Assembly: GCA_900555045.1 (NCBI GenBank)
Contig: USJW01000140.1
Span: forward strand, 1 to 11,186
DNA: 11,186 nucleotides
Direction: 5' to 3'
Source of the DNA: an uncultured Clostridium sp.
GTDB lineage: Bacteria; Bacillota; Clostridia; Lachnospirales; Lachnospiraceae
Shown here: positions 1 to 6,854 of the stretch, one piece after another
Numbering within the stretch: position 1 is the first letter of the stretch
Layout: every line of letters starts with the position of its first letter
Position numbers and translations under genes: made by a program
The notes under the pieces: model-generated
The model's database searches: none
What the model saw: only the letters and a program-made list of their open reading frames with translations
What the model was told of the DNA's origin: nothing

Positions 1-53
1 AGTTCCCGCCGAGGTGCGATTTTAACGTGCGGTTTTATGGACAGCCCTTGGCA

Positions 54-82
54 TTGCCCTGACGCCGCATGCGCTGTATAAT
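54..82 (+). promoter_or_regulatory. Candidate sigma-A promoter for the nitroreductase fusion
   Basis: TTGCCC at 54-59 and a perfect TATAAT at 77-82 are separated by 17 bp. The predicted transcription start near position 89 falls on the first base of the ribosome binding site AGGAGGTG (89-96), so the leader would be only about 16 nt. Spacing and -10 box are good and the -35 box is fair. An additional promoter upstream of the window cannot be excluded. Confidence 0.5.
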
Positions 83-104
83 GTGGGGAGGAGGTGATTT
101 TGAT

Positions 105-884
105 ATGGTTGAAATTAATCGAGACAGCTGCATCGGCTGCGGGCTCTGCGCGGCCGACTGCATTTCCAGAAATCTTAAGATTCGGGATGGGAAGGCGGTG
201 GAAACGGGGGACTGCATCCTCTGCGGCCACTGCGTGGCCATCTGCCCGGTGGGCGCGGTGTCCATCCCAGCGTACGACATGGCGGACGTGGAGGAGTTGC
301 CCCCCAGCCAGGCCGCGCTGGACCCGGACCGCCTGTTAAAGGCGATTAAATTCCGTCGGAGCGTGCGGGATTTTAAGGAGACTCCCGTGAGCCGGGAGGA
401 CCTGACATGGCTCACCCAGGCGGGGCGCTACACTGCCACCGCGAAAAACAGCCAGGGCTGCCGCTTTATCTTTGTCCAGGAGAAACTGGCAGCGTTAAAG
501 TCCATGATCTGGGGCGGAATCGGGCGTGCCCTGGAGGAAAACAACCCGGACGTCCGCCCGTTTCGCGGCTTTTACAAGGAGCACATGGCGGACCCGCAGC
601 AGGATTATCTGTTCCGCAACGCCCCGGCGGTTCTCTTTATCGCCGCGGACAACTGTGTCGACGCAGGGCTGGCCGCACAGAACATGGAGCTTTTGGGCGT
701 CTCCCGCGGTCTGGGTTTTCTCTACAACGGGTATCTGCGTCGGGCGGCGGACATGAACGGGGAGGTCAGAAAATGGCTGGGGGCCGGCGATAAACCGCTG
801 CAGGCCTGCGCGCTGTTGGGACACCCGGCCGTCACTTACAGGAGGACCGCCCCCAGGAGAGAGGCGGATGTGATTTTAAAGTAG
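105..884 (+). CDS. Ferredoxin-nitroreductase fusion protein (2x[4Fe-4S] + FMN nitroreductase)
   Basis: This is a predicted cytoplasmic flavoprotein of 259 aa that passes electrons from iron-sulfur clusters to an FMN nitroreductase fold. Residues 1-55 form a bacterial ferredoxin domain. Cysteines 9, 12, 15 and 19 (CxxCxxCxxxC) and 37, 40, 43 and 47 followed by proline supply two [4Fe-4S] clusters. Residues 80-259 are a nitroreductase domain that opens with RRSVRDF (84-90), the usual FMN-phosphate-binding start, and carries the late GLGFLYNGY and ALLGHPAV blocks of the family. I start at ATG 105 because AGGAGGTG lies 8 nt upstream. The in-frame ATG at 69 has no such site and sits upstream of the likely transcription start. 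The physiological substrate (nitro compound, quinone, enone or flavin) cannot be told from sequence. It is monocistronic and convergent with the next gene. Family call is firm, substrate unknown. Confidence 0.92.
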   Translation: MVEINRDSCIGCGLCAADCISRNLKIRDGKAVETGDCILCGHCVAICPVGAVSIPAYDMADVEELPPSQAALDPDRLLKAIKFRRSVRDFKETPVSREDLTWLTQAGRYTATAKNSQGCRFIFVQEKLAALKSMIWGGIGRALEENNPDVRPFRGFYKEHMADPQQDYLFRNAPAVLFIAADNCVDAGLAAQNMELLGVSRGLGFLYNGYLRRAADMNGEVRKWLGAGDKPLQACALLGHPAVTYRRTAPRREADVILK

Positions 885-915
885 CTGGAAGTTCTCTTCC
901 GGCGCAGCAAAAAAC

Positions 916-955
916 GGCGATTTCCGTGGGCTGAACCTAGCCTGGGGAAATCGCC
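916..955. terminator. Bidirectional intrinsic terminator between convergent genes
   Basis: A perfect 10-bp stem pairs GGCGATTTCC (916-925) with GGAAATCGCC (946-955). A 4-bp inner stem (929-932 with 939-942) lies inside the loop. On the minus strand the hairpin is followed after one base by six Ts (914-909), a good terminator 14 nt beyond the hydrolase stop codon. On the plus strand the tail is T-rich but interrupted, so termination of the nitroreductase transcript may be weaker. Confidence 0.8.
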
Positions 956-969
956 ATTTCTGTCATTTC

Positions 970-2223
970 TTATACTTCCTTCGCGCTGCAAATATAATAG
1001 TGTCTGGCGTTGGCGGAGGTCATCTGCGCCGCGCGGCCAAACAGCGCCTGGCGCTTCATGGCCTTCCACGCCTCATCTCGCCCGGAGGGAGCCACCAGGT
1101 CCAAAAGCTGGAGCGCCAGCTGGAAGTTTCCTTCCTTCAAGCAGCCCTCCGCCTTCCGGCACACAGCCTCTGCCCCTCCGGCCAGCTCCAGCACGGCATC
1201 CGCAAACTCCCGCTCTCTGCAGGGCATGAGGTGTGTGGCGTCGCCGTCAAACCATCCCACATATCCGCAGTAGATGCCTTTCACCGACCACTCCACGGTG
1301 CCGTAGTACTCGCCCAAATATTCCTTGTCCCGCAGGTTTTCCGGCAGCTGCACCGCCTCCACGGTCTCCTCCAGCGTCATGCCCTCTCCCATGCACTCCA
1401 GCGTTTTATTGAGCACAAAGGCGAGGGCGTCCTTAAAGTTCCCGACCACGTCCAGGATCGTCTCATGGCCCAGAAGCGGAGCCGTGTGGCCCGGCAGCAG
1501 CGCCTCAGAGGGGTAGGAGAGAATCTTCTCCAGAGTCTTTACCCACTGGGCGATATCCCGGTACTGGGTTCCGCGGATGGCGTAAAGGTTTGGCCAGCAG
1601 CCGTAGTAATTGTCCCCGCTGATCATCACCTTGTCCTCGTTCAGCCACACAAACAGCTGGTCGTCCGTCTCGCCCGGCGCGCTGGTGATCTCCAGGGTCA
1701 CGCCGTCGATGGTGCGGGTGACTGTGTCCCCGTCGTAGACCGTGGTGGGCGGCAGCGGGCTAAAGTCCCCGTCCCCCACGGCCCGCCCCTCGCGGGGTCC
1801 GATGCCCTGGGAGATGTTCTCCTCGTCGGTCAGCGCGTAGCCGAACTGGAAGCCGCCCCGCCGGTTTAAGGCCGGGGCCAGGCGGTCGTAGCCGTCCAAC
1901 ACCGTCCCCTTTGGCTTGAAAGCGATGATCTCCTCCACCGTGTCCTTAAAGGCGCCAGCCCCGCCCCGGTGGTCGGGATGGCCGTGGGTGTAGATAATGG
2001 TGCGCACCGGCTTGTCGGCGATGGTTTTCAGCTCCGCCTTCAGCCGCTCGCCCCTGGCGTCCGAATCCAGCGTGTCCACCAGAATGATGGATGTGTCACC
2101 GATAATCGCCGTGGCGTTGCTGTGCCCCCATCCCAGAAAATGGTAAATTCGCTCATTTATCTTCGTGATGCGCTTCTCATAGCTTGTCTCCGTAAATTGT
2201 CTCAATCTCTCTTCGCCTGTCAT
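970..2223 (-). CDS. Alkylsulfatase-type metallo-beta-lactamase-fold hydrolase (short form)
   Basis: A 417-aa metallo-beta-lactamase-fold enzyme related to the SdsA/BDS1/YjcS alkylsulfatases, which cleave the sulfate ester of primary or secondary alkyl sulfates. The metal motif HGHPDH is at residues 80-85 (H80, H82, D84, H85). Further likely ligands are E185 (in PGETDDQ), D204 (in SGDNYY) and H247 (in LPGHTAPL). The segment NLYAIRGTQYRD (212-223) and the region from about 303 on, including EYYGTVEW and GYVGWFDG, match the alkylsulfatase dimerisation domain. The family's usual C-terminal SCP2-like domain is absent, since full-length members run to about 650 aa, and no signal peptide is visible, so a cytoplasmic location is expected. 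I start at ATG 2223 because AGGAAGG lies 9 nt upstream. A longer reading from 2274 adds 17 residues without a ribosome binding site. A role on another ester or as a general hydrolase is possible. Family call firm, sulfatase activity inferred. Confidence 0.85.
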   Translation of the reverse strand: MTGEERLRQFTETSYEKRITKINERIYHFLGWGHSNATAIIGDTSIILVDTLDSDARGERLKAELKTIADKPVRTIIYTHGHPDHRGGAGAFKDTVEEIIAFKPKGTVLDGYDRLAPALNRRGGFQFGYALTDEENISQGIGPREGRAVGDGDFSPLPPTTVYDGDTVTRTIDGVTLEITSAPGETDDQLFVWLNEDKVMISGDNYYGCWPNLYAIRGTQYRDIAQWVKTLEKILSYPSEALLPGHTAPLLGHETILDVVGNFKDALAFVLNKTLECMGEGMTLEETVEAVQLPENLRDKEYLGEYYGTVEWSVKGIYCGYVGWFDGDATHLMPCREREFADAVLELAGGAEAVCRKAEGCLKEGNFQLALQLLDLVAPSGRDEAWKAMKRQALFGRAAQMTSANARHYYICSAKEV

Positions 2224-2318
2224 CTTGTTCTGCCTTCCTCCTTCACATTCTGCCCGCGCGGGAATCCGCCGCAAAAACGCGTGCTTGCCCCGCCTCCCGC
2301 GCAGGCGCGTATAGTTCT

Positions 2319-2346
2319 ATTTTACCTGTCTGCCGTGGAAAGTCAA
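2319..2346 (-). promoter_or_regulatory. Candidate sigma-A promoter for the metallo-hydrolase
   Basis: Reading the minus strand, TTGACT (2346-2341) is followed after 16 bp by TAAAAT (2324-2319). The predicted start near 2312 gives a leader of about 90 nt before ATG 2223. The tandem-repeat and operator-like cluster begins 4 bp upstream of the -35 box. Confidence 0.55.
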
Positions 2347-2350
2347 GTTG

Positions 2351-2422
2351 GCGGACTGACATTTGCGGACTGACGTTTGCGCGTTCGTGACAAATGTCAT
2401 CCCAGGTAGTTACAAACGACAT
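2351..2422. repeat. Operator-like cluster: four copies of CAAAYGWCA, including a 14-bp tandem repeat
   Basis: The divergent intergenic region holds GCGGACTGACATTT (2351-2364), repeated immediately as GCGGACTGACGTTT (2365-2378). Each contains the 9-mer CAAAYGTCA on the minus strand (2365-2357 and 2379-2371). The same 9-mer occurs on the plus strand at 2391-2399 (CAAATGTCA) and 2413-2421 (CAAACGACA), 22 bp apart. The third copy is part of the dyad TGACA-AA-TGTCA (2388-2399). The cluster lies between the two divergent promoters, where a regulator serving both transcripts would bind. I do not recognise the cognate regulator. Confidence 0.5.
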
Positions 2423-2423
2423 C

Positions 2424-2452
2424 TGGCCCGCCGCTCACGGGCAGCCTATAAT
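2424..2452 (+). promoter_or_regulatory. Candidate promoter for the DUF2157/GDYXXLXY operon
   Basis: A perfect TATAAT at 2447-2452 lies 26 bp before the chosen start codon. The -35 region is poor: TGGCCC at 2424-2429 matches three of six positions at 17-bp spacing. A 5-bp inverted repeat (GCCCG 2426-2430, CGGGC 2438-2442) lies between -35 and -10. A weak -35 next to the upstream operator-like cluster suggests activator dependence (inference). Confidence 0.45.
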
Positions 2453-2477
2453 AAAAGCATAGAAGGGAGGCATGACC

Positions 2478-3692
2478 ATGAATTCTCATCAGCTCTATCT
2501 GGAACTAAAAACACTCACCGACCAGGGCTACTTAGAGGCAGCGCAGCTTGCGCGGATTGAGGAGGAATATTTAAAAAACCGGAAGGACCGGAGGGGCATC
2601 TTTCTGATCTTCGCGCTGCTGGGCGTGCTCTTTATCGGGGCCGGGGTGATCTCCCTGTTCGCCTACAACTGGTCCATGTTTCCCCGGGAGCTCAAGGCCT
2701 TTGTCGCCTTTCTCCCCCTGCTCGGCGTCCAGTGCGCCCTCCTCTGGGCCCTTCGCACCGGCGCCTCTGAGATGTGGACCAAATCCCTGACCCTGGCGCT
2801 GGGGATCGCATTCCTGGCCGCGCTGGGGCTGATCTACCAGGCGTACCAGCTCTCCTACAGCCTCCGCAGCGTGATGATGGCCGGATTTCTGCTCATGCTG
2901 CCGGTGGTCTACCTGCTGGACGGCTATTACCTGGCGGTCCTGTACATGGCCGGGGTCTGCTGGGCCGGGAACATGGACGGCCAGACGCTCCCGGTGCTCC
3001 TCCTGCTCCCCTACTGCGTCCGCCGGGTCAGAGAGGGCGGGAACTGCGCCCTGCTGTGCCTCTGCTTTTTTATCTGGCTGCCGTGCCTGGCGGTCCGGTA
3101 TGCCGGCGCAGCCGCCTTCCCCACCTTCCTGCTGATCCTGTTTCTCTACAAGACCGTCAAAACTCCCACACTCTTCCCCAGGCTGTCGTCCCGTCTGCTG
3201 TACGGGCTGCTGTTTTTGAAGGCGGTGTTCCGCCTGGAATACATGGACCTGTTTGAATTCATGAGCCCCGGCCGAGCGCTCTTTTATCTGCCCCACCTCA
3301 TCCCCGCGGTGCTTCTGTCCGCGGCCGCAGTCATGGCCCTGCTGATATGGAAAAATAAGGAGGACGACCGGCGGATCGACCTGGCGGTGACCGCCGCCCT
3401 CTGCGGGCTGCTGGCCGTTGAGATCCGGAGCTTTGCCTTTGAGACCGTTGTCAACCTCTGCTTCATCGCATACAGCCTGTACCGGCTCATGTGCGGGGTA
3501 AAGCAGGCAAACCTGTCCTCCGTCCGGCGCTACACCGCCGCGCTCATCCTCTATATCCTGCTAAAGGTGCTGTTCGGATCGTACGCGCTCATCGTGAAGG
3601 GGCTCGTGTTTCTCGCAGCCGGAATCGCGTTTCTGGCGGTCAACGGCTGGATGTCGTTCCGGCTGAAGGGAGGGAAATCTCATGAAAAATAA
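2478..3692 (+). CDS. DUF2157 polytopic membrane protein
   Basis: A 404-aa integral membrane protein of unknown biochemical function. The first 39 residues are a soluble, charged helical segment. The rest is almost continuous hydrophobic helices, roughly 12-13 membrane segments, for example about 41-63, 73-93, 103-124, 133-148, 189-206, 211-225, 268-291, 319-337, 352-368 and 371-391. The N-terminal soluble helix, then a first membrane pair with FAYNWSMFPRELKAF (61-75), is the pattern of DUF2157, which is commonly followed by a GDYXXLXY gene as here. I start at ATG 2478 because GGGAGG (2465-2470) lies 7 nt upstream. The in-frame ATG at 2472 would leave only 1 nt. It overlaps the next gene by 11 bp, so the two are probably translationally coupled. 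No catalytic motif is visible. Family call good, function unknown. Confidence 0.85.
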   Translation: MNSHQLYLELKTLTDQGYLEAAQLARIEEEYLKNRKDRRGIFLIFALLGVLFIGAGVISLFAYNWSMFPRELKAFVAFLPLLGVQCALLWALRTGASEMWTKSLTLALGIAFLAALGLIYQAYQLSYSLRSVMMAGFLLMLPVVYLLDGYYLAVLYMAGVCWAGNMDGQTLPVLLLLPYCVRRVREGGNCALLCLCFFIWLPCLAVRYAGAAAFPTFLLILFLYKTVKTPTLFPRLSSRLLYGLLFLKAVFRLEYMDLFEFMSPGRALFYLPHLIPAVLLSAAAVMALLIWKNKEDDRRIDLAVTAALCGLLAVEIRSFAFETVVNLCFIAYSLYRLMCGVKQANLSSVRRYTAALILYILLKVLFGSYALIVKGLVFLAAGIAFLAVNGWMSFRLKGGKSHEK

Positions 3693-4227
3693 GAAGATAA
3701 AATGGGTTCTTGCCGCATTTGCGCTGCAGCTTCTGATGCTCCTTGCCGTCATCGCCCTGGTCTGCGGGGTGGCGAAAAACGGCCGTTCGGTGGTTCTTGA
3801 GCTGCACGGCTACGACCCCTACGACGCCCTGAGGGGCCGGTATTTAAGGCTAAACGTCCCGGACACCGACCTTCCGCTGGATCCTGGCTCCGTGAAACGC
3901 TTTGAGGACAGAAGCGGAAGCCGCAGCCAGGTGTACGTTGTCCTTGAGCAGGACAACAGCGGGATATCCCGGTTCTCCTACGCCACCTTAGACCGCCCAA
4001 GAGACGGCTCCGCCTACATCCGGTGCCCGGCCAGAGAGCTATGGACCTCCGGCGATTCCGTGCAGGTCCGCATTGAGCCGCGCTTCGGGCAGTACTACCT
4101 GAATGAAGAGCAGGCCGACGCCCTGGACGGCCTTGTGGCTTGGGATACACCGGTTCTGATGACGGTGAAAATATGGAATGGGATGTATGTATTGGACGGG
4201 ATTGAGGTGGAGGGGGTGGATTATTAA
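3682..4227 (+). CDS. GDYXXLXY-type single-pass membrane protein
   Basis: A 181-aa protein with one N-terminal membrane segment (about residues 8-30) and an extracytoplasmic domain of about 150 residues. The segment YDPYDALRGRYLRLNV (44-59) is the GDYXXLXY family signature in a variant form, GRYLRLN, with R in place of D. The later block RFGQYYLNEEQA (134-145) corresponds to a second conserved patch. GGGAGGG lies 7 nt before ATG 3682, and this start sits inside the last codons of the DUF2157 gene. This pairing suggests the two proteins act together in the membrane, but no activity is known to me. It is the last gene of the operon, followed at once by a hairpin terminator. Function unknown; family call fairly sure. 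Confidence 0.8.
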   Translation: MKNKKIKWVLAAFALQLLMLLAVIALVCGVAKNGRSVVLELHGYDPYDALRGRYLRLNVPDTDLPLDPGSVKRFEDRSGSRSQVYVVLEQDNSGISRFSYATLDRPRDGSAYIRCPARELWTSGDSVQVRIEPRFGQYYLNEEQADALDGLVAWDTPVLMTVKIWNGMYVLDGIEVEGVDY

Positions 4228-4270
4228 AAAATCCCCGGGAGCTCGAAACAAAAAATCTCCTGGGGATTTT
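4228..4270. terminator. Bidirectional intrinsic terminator
   Basis: AAAATCCCCGGGAG (4228-4241) pairs with CTCCTGGGGATTTT (4257-4270), a 14-bp stem with one G-U pair and a 15-nt loop. It starts directly after the stop codon of the GDYXXLXY gene. On the minus strand the stem core is followed by a T6 run leading into TAATAAT, so it should also stop the amidohydrolase-permease operon, whose last stop codon is 93 bp away. Confidence 0.85.
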
Positions 4271-4362
4271 GACGCCAGCCGGGTGAGCCCGCCAGGTTCT
4301 TCCTGACAAGGCTCATTGAGATCACCACGGGGAAGGCGCCGGGGCGGTTGCCGATGGATTAA

Positions 4363-5649
4363 CTATCCATATACCGGGAAAAAGAAGTTTGCACTGATCA
4401 CCAGGGCAATGGTCGCTAAGACCAGGTAGGGCAGTGTATATCTCAGCACCTGCACCGGGCTGTGGCGGCCGGCGGCAAACATGAGCGCACACTCGGCGGA
4501 GCCGCTGGGGAAGGCGATGGCCATCACGGAAGCGATGTTGATGACCAGAATGATCCCCCGGGGATCCATTCCGCCCACCACGGCGGTGCTGGCTGCGATG
4601 GGAGTCAGAATCGCCGCGGTTCCCGTGTTCGACATGAAGGTGGTCATGATGACCGACGCGATACAGAACACTGCCAGCACAATAAAGCTGCTGGAGCTTG
4701 AGCCGAGAATGCTGATAATCGCATTTCCGATCAGCTGACCAACACCGGAGCTTCCCATGGCATCGCTCATCACCAGGACACCGGCGATCATCCAGACCAT
4801 ATCGCTGGTCAGTGTGTTGATGGCCTCCTTCGGGGTCATGGATTTCGCATAAATCAGCACCAGCACGCCCACCGCGGGGGCCACGTACATCAGGCTGCCG
4901 ATTTTGGTTCCAAAGAAGAAGGAGAGCATGACCGCTAAGAACACACCCGTGATGACAATCTCATCCTTTTTGGACAGCGCCGCCGTTTCCTTTACTTCCT
5001 TAAGGCTGTTGCTGTCAATGGGATGGTTGGGAATCCATCTCCACGCGAACATCGCATAGATGGTCAGCACAATTCCGGGGAAGAGCGTGACTTTAAAGAA
5101 ATCCCATGTGCCCAACAGCATGCTGGAATCGTTGATCAGTCCCTCGTAAAACGCGTTTGTGGAGACCGCCATGGTCGCCCCCAGGCCGATCGGCACCTTT
5201 AAGCTCCAGATCGCCACCACGGACAGGATCGTGAGGATCATCCGGGACGGGGAAATTTCGTCCGCGTCGTCCAGGGAGGTGAGGAACAGAATCATGATGG
5301 AGATCACAGCGGTCCGCCCCATTAGCTGCGCCAAAAGAATCGCGATCATGTACATGAACACAATCAGTATCAGACCGCTCTTCCCCTTTAACATCACCAT
5401 TTTATGGCGTATTTTATTGATCAGCCCTGTTTTTCCGAAGGCGTATGCCAGCGAAAACATACCTGCGATCAGGATGGTGGTCTTGTTGGCCAGACCCGAA
5501 AATGCCTGGGACACGTCGTAGTAGCCGGTCAAAACCAGAAGCGCGCAGCAGGTCATGGTGGTGACTCCGTAGGGTACTTTGTTGAGTACAAATGAGATGA
5601 TCATGAACAGGGTGATGGCCATGACAATGTACATCTGCATGTTTTCCAT
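4363..5649 (-). CDS. DASS/SLC13-type anion (carboxylate) permease
   Basis: A 428-aa inner-membrane transporter with about 11-12 hydrophobic helices, of the divalent anion:sodium symporter/SLC13 group within the ion transporter superfamily. These typically import di- or tricarboxylates or sulfate with sodium. The second half carries the signature SNT at 340-342 in FMSNTGTAAILTP, at the tip of a re-entrant hairpin. The equivalent first-half motif, usually (S/N)NT, reads GRT here (111-113 in QLMGRTAVIS), an odd change at a sodium/substrate-binding position. GAAGGAG lies 9 nt before ATG 5649. It is the third gene of an operon, 20 bp after the second amidohydrolase, so it likely imports their substrate or exports a product (inference). 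A TRAP or CitM label is less likely. Family firm, substrate unknown. Confidence 0.85.
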   Translation of the reverse strand: MENMQMYIVMAITLFMIISFVLNKVPYGVTTMTCCALLVLTGYYDVSQAFSGLANKTTILIAGMFSLAYAFGKTGLINKIRHKMVMLKGKSGLILIVFMYMIAILLAQLMGRTAVISIMILFLTSLDDADEISPSRMILTILSVVAIWSLKVPIGLGATMAVSTNAFYEGLINDSSMLLGTWDFFKVTLFPGIVLTIYAMFAWRWIPNHPIDSNSLKEVKETAALSKKDEIVITGVFLAVMLSFFFGTKIGSLMYVAPAVGVLVLIYAKSMTPKEAINTLTSDMVWMIAGVLVMSDAMGSSGVGQLIGNAIISILGSSSSSFIVLAVFCIASVIMTTFMSNTGTAAILTPIAASTAVVGGMDPRGIILVINIASVMAIAFPSGSAECALMFAAGRHSPVQVLRYTLPYLVLATIALVISANFFFPVYG

Positions 5650-5669
5650 AAGTTTGTTCTCCTTCGTCC

Positions 5670-6854
5670 TTAATTCTCGTAAACAATTTTTCCATTTCGC
5701 ACGGTTAAGACCACCCGTCTCAAGTCCTCCAGGTCCTGATCTGGCTTCCCGTTCACCACCAGCAGGTCTGCCTGTTTCCCCACCGCGACACTTCCGGTCA
5801 CATCGTCCAGACGCAGCATGTGGGCAGCGGTCTCAGTGGCGGCCTCGATGGCCTGGAGGCTTGACAGCCCATACTCATGATAGATTCCGAGCTCCGTGAT
5901 CAGGCTCTCCCCCATCTTAGTCAGGCCGTCGTTCAAAAAGCTCCCGACCGCGTCCGTGGAGGCACAGATGGGAATATTGTACGCCTGGCACAGTGCGATG
6001 GCCCGCTTCTTTTTCTCCAAATCCTGGGAATTGGCTTTCTTTCGCATGTGCTCATACTGGGGCTCCGTGCTGTGAATGATGTTGTAGCGGGTCACAATGG
6101 TCGGGCAATAAAAGCAGCCGTACTCACTCATCATCTTCGCCGTCTCCTCGTCCATGGGAATGTGTTCGATGGATCTCACCCCCGCCCGGATTGCCCGCTG
6201 TGCCCCCTCGATGCCGGTGCAATGGGCACCGGTCAAAAGCCCAGCCCGTTCCGCCTCCTGGCAGACTGCGCGCATCTGCTCCTCGCTGAGCTGAGGTGCG
6301 TTGGGGATGGATCCCTTGGTCGCCATGCCGCCGGTCGCAAACATCTTTAAGATATCCGCCCCCGCCCGGATTGCCCTGCGCGCGGCCTTCCGCGCCTCGT
6401 CCGAGGTATCGCACTCGTAGTTCATCGGCCATCCATGACCGCCGGTGATACAGATCCCCTGGCCGCTGGCCACAACCCTTGGCCCCTTTATATACCCGGA
6501 TTCCACAAGGTTCCGAATCTTGATATCACAGTTGTCCTTGGTCCCCATGCTGCGGACTGTGGTGATCCCGTGGCGCAAAAACGTCTCCATCTGAAGCACC
6601 AGGGCCATCCCCTGCTCCTCCTCCGACGTGCCCTCGTCCATAGCGCCGCAGCCCAGATGAACGTGGCAGTCGATCAGGCCCGGCAGCAATGTTCCCCCCG
6701 CGCCGTCGATCCGCCGGACTGTCTCCGGCAGTTCATGTGCATCGGCCGTGTCCCGGATTTCCAGGATTCCCGTCTCGTCAAAAATCAGGCTTCCCGTCTC
6801 CAGAATCTCCCCGTGCTCCCGCAAAATACGCACATTTGTGATTGCAGTTGTCAT
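5670..6854 (-). CDS. Metal-dependent amidohydrolase, prolidase/imidazolonepropionase-like (copy 2 of operon)
   Basis: A 394-aa cytoplasmic amidohydrolase with a TIM barrel and a split beta-sandwich made from the first ~55 and last ~45 residues. Catalytic-site residues are all visible: H64 and H66 (DCHVHLG), the probable carboxylated K170 (ILKMFATGG), H140 (GGHG), H211 (GAHCTG), H231 (SIEH) and D301 (CASTD). This set fits the binuclear-zinc amidohydrolases of the Xaa-Pro dipeptidase/ochratoxinase group (COG1228-like), whose known members cleave dipeptides or N-acyl amino acids. It is not urease or dihydroorotase, judging from the TGGxxTKGS and HCTGxEGA blocks. I start at ATG 6854, with AGGAGG 10 nt upstream. 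Its ATGA overlaps the stop of the preceding paralogue, so the two are translationally coupled. The peptide AIRAG recurs at 161-165 and 221-225. Family firm, substrate not determinable. Confidence 0.9.
   Translation of the reverse strand: MTTAITNVRILREHGEILETGSLIFDETGILEIRDTADAHELPETVRRIDGAGGTLLPGLIDCHVHLGCGAMDEGTSEEEQGMALVLQMETFLRHGITTVRSMGTKDNCDIKIRNLVESGYIKGPRVVASGQGICITGGHGWPMNYECDTSDEARKAARRAIRAGADILKMFATGGMATKGSIPNAPQLSEEQMRAVCQEAERAGLLTGAHCTGIEGAQRAIRAGVRSIEHIPMDEETAKMMSEYGCFYCPTIVTRYNIIHSTEPQYEHMRKKANSQDLEKKKRAIALCQAYNIPICASTDAVGSFLNDGLTKMGESLITELGIYHEYGLSSLQAIEAATETAAHMLRLDDVTGSVAVGKQADLLVVNGKPDQDLEDLRRVVLTVRNGKIVYEN

Noticed and set aside
2..25. A possible C-terminus of an upstream plus-strand gene (VPAEVRF then TAA at 23-25)
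   Set aside because: Only seven codons are visible at the window edge, too little to support a gene.
1000..1869. A 289-codon open frame on the plus strand opposite the metallo-hydrolase
   Set aside because: It is antisense to a gene with clear catalytic motifs. Its translation is rich in H, Q, R and L without domains, a typical shadow of GC-rich coding DNA.
2571..3296. A 241-codon minus-strand open frame opposite the DUF2157 gene
   Set aside because: The translation is a Q/G/E/H-rich low-complexity peptide with no start signal, mirroring the membrane protein's codon pattern.
6179..6376. An identical 18-bp stretch occurring twice (6179-6196 and 6359-6376), 180 bp apart
   Set aside because: Both copies encode the same AIRAG peptide within one TIM barrel. 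It is explained by repeated protein structure and shared codon use, not a mobile repeat.
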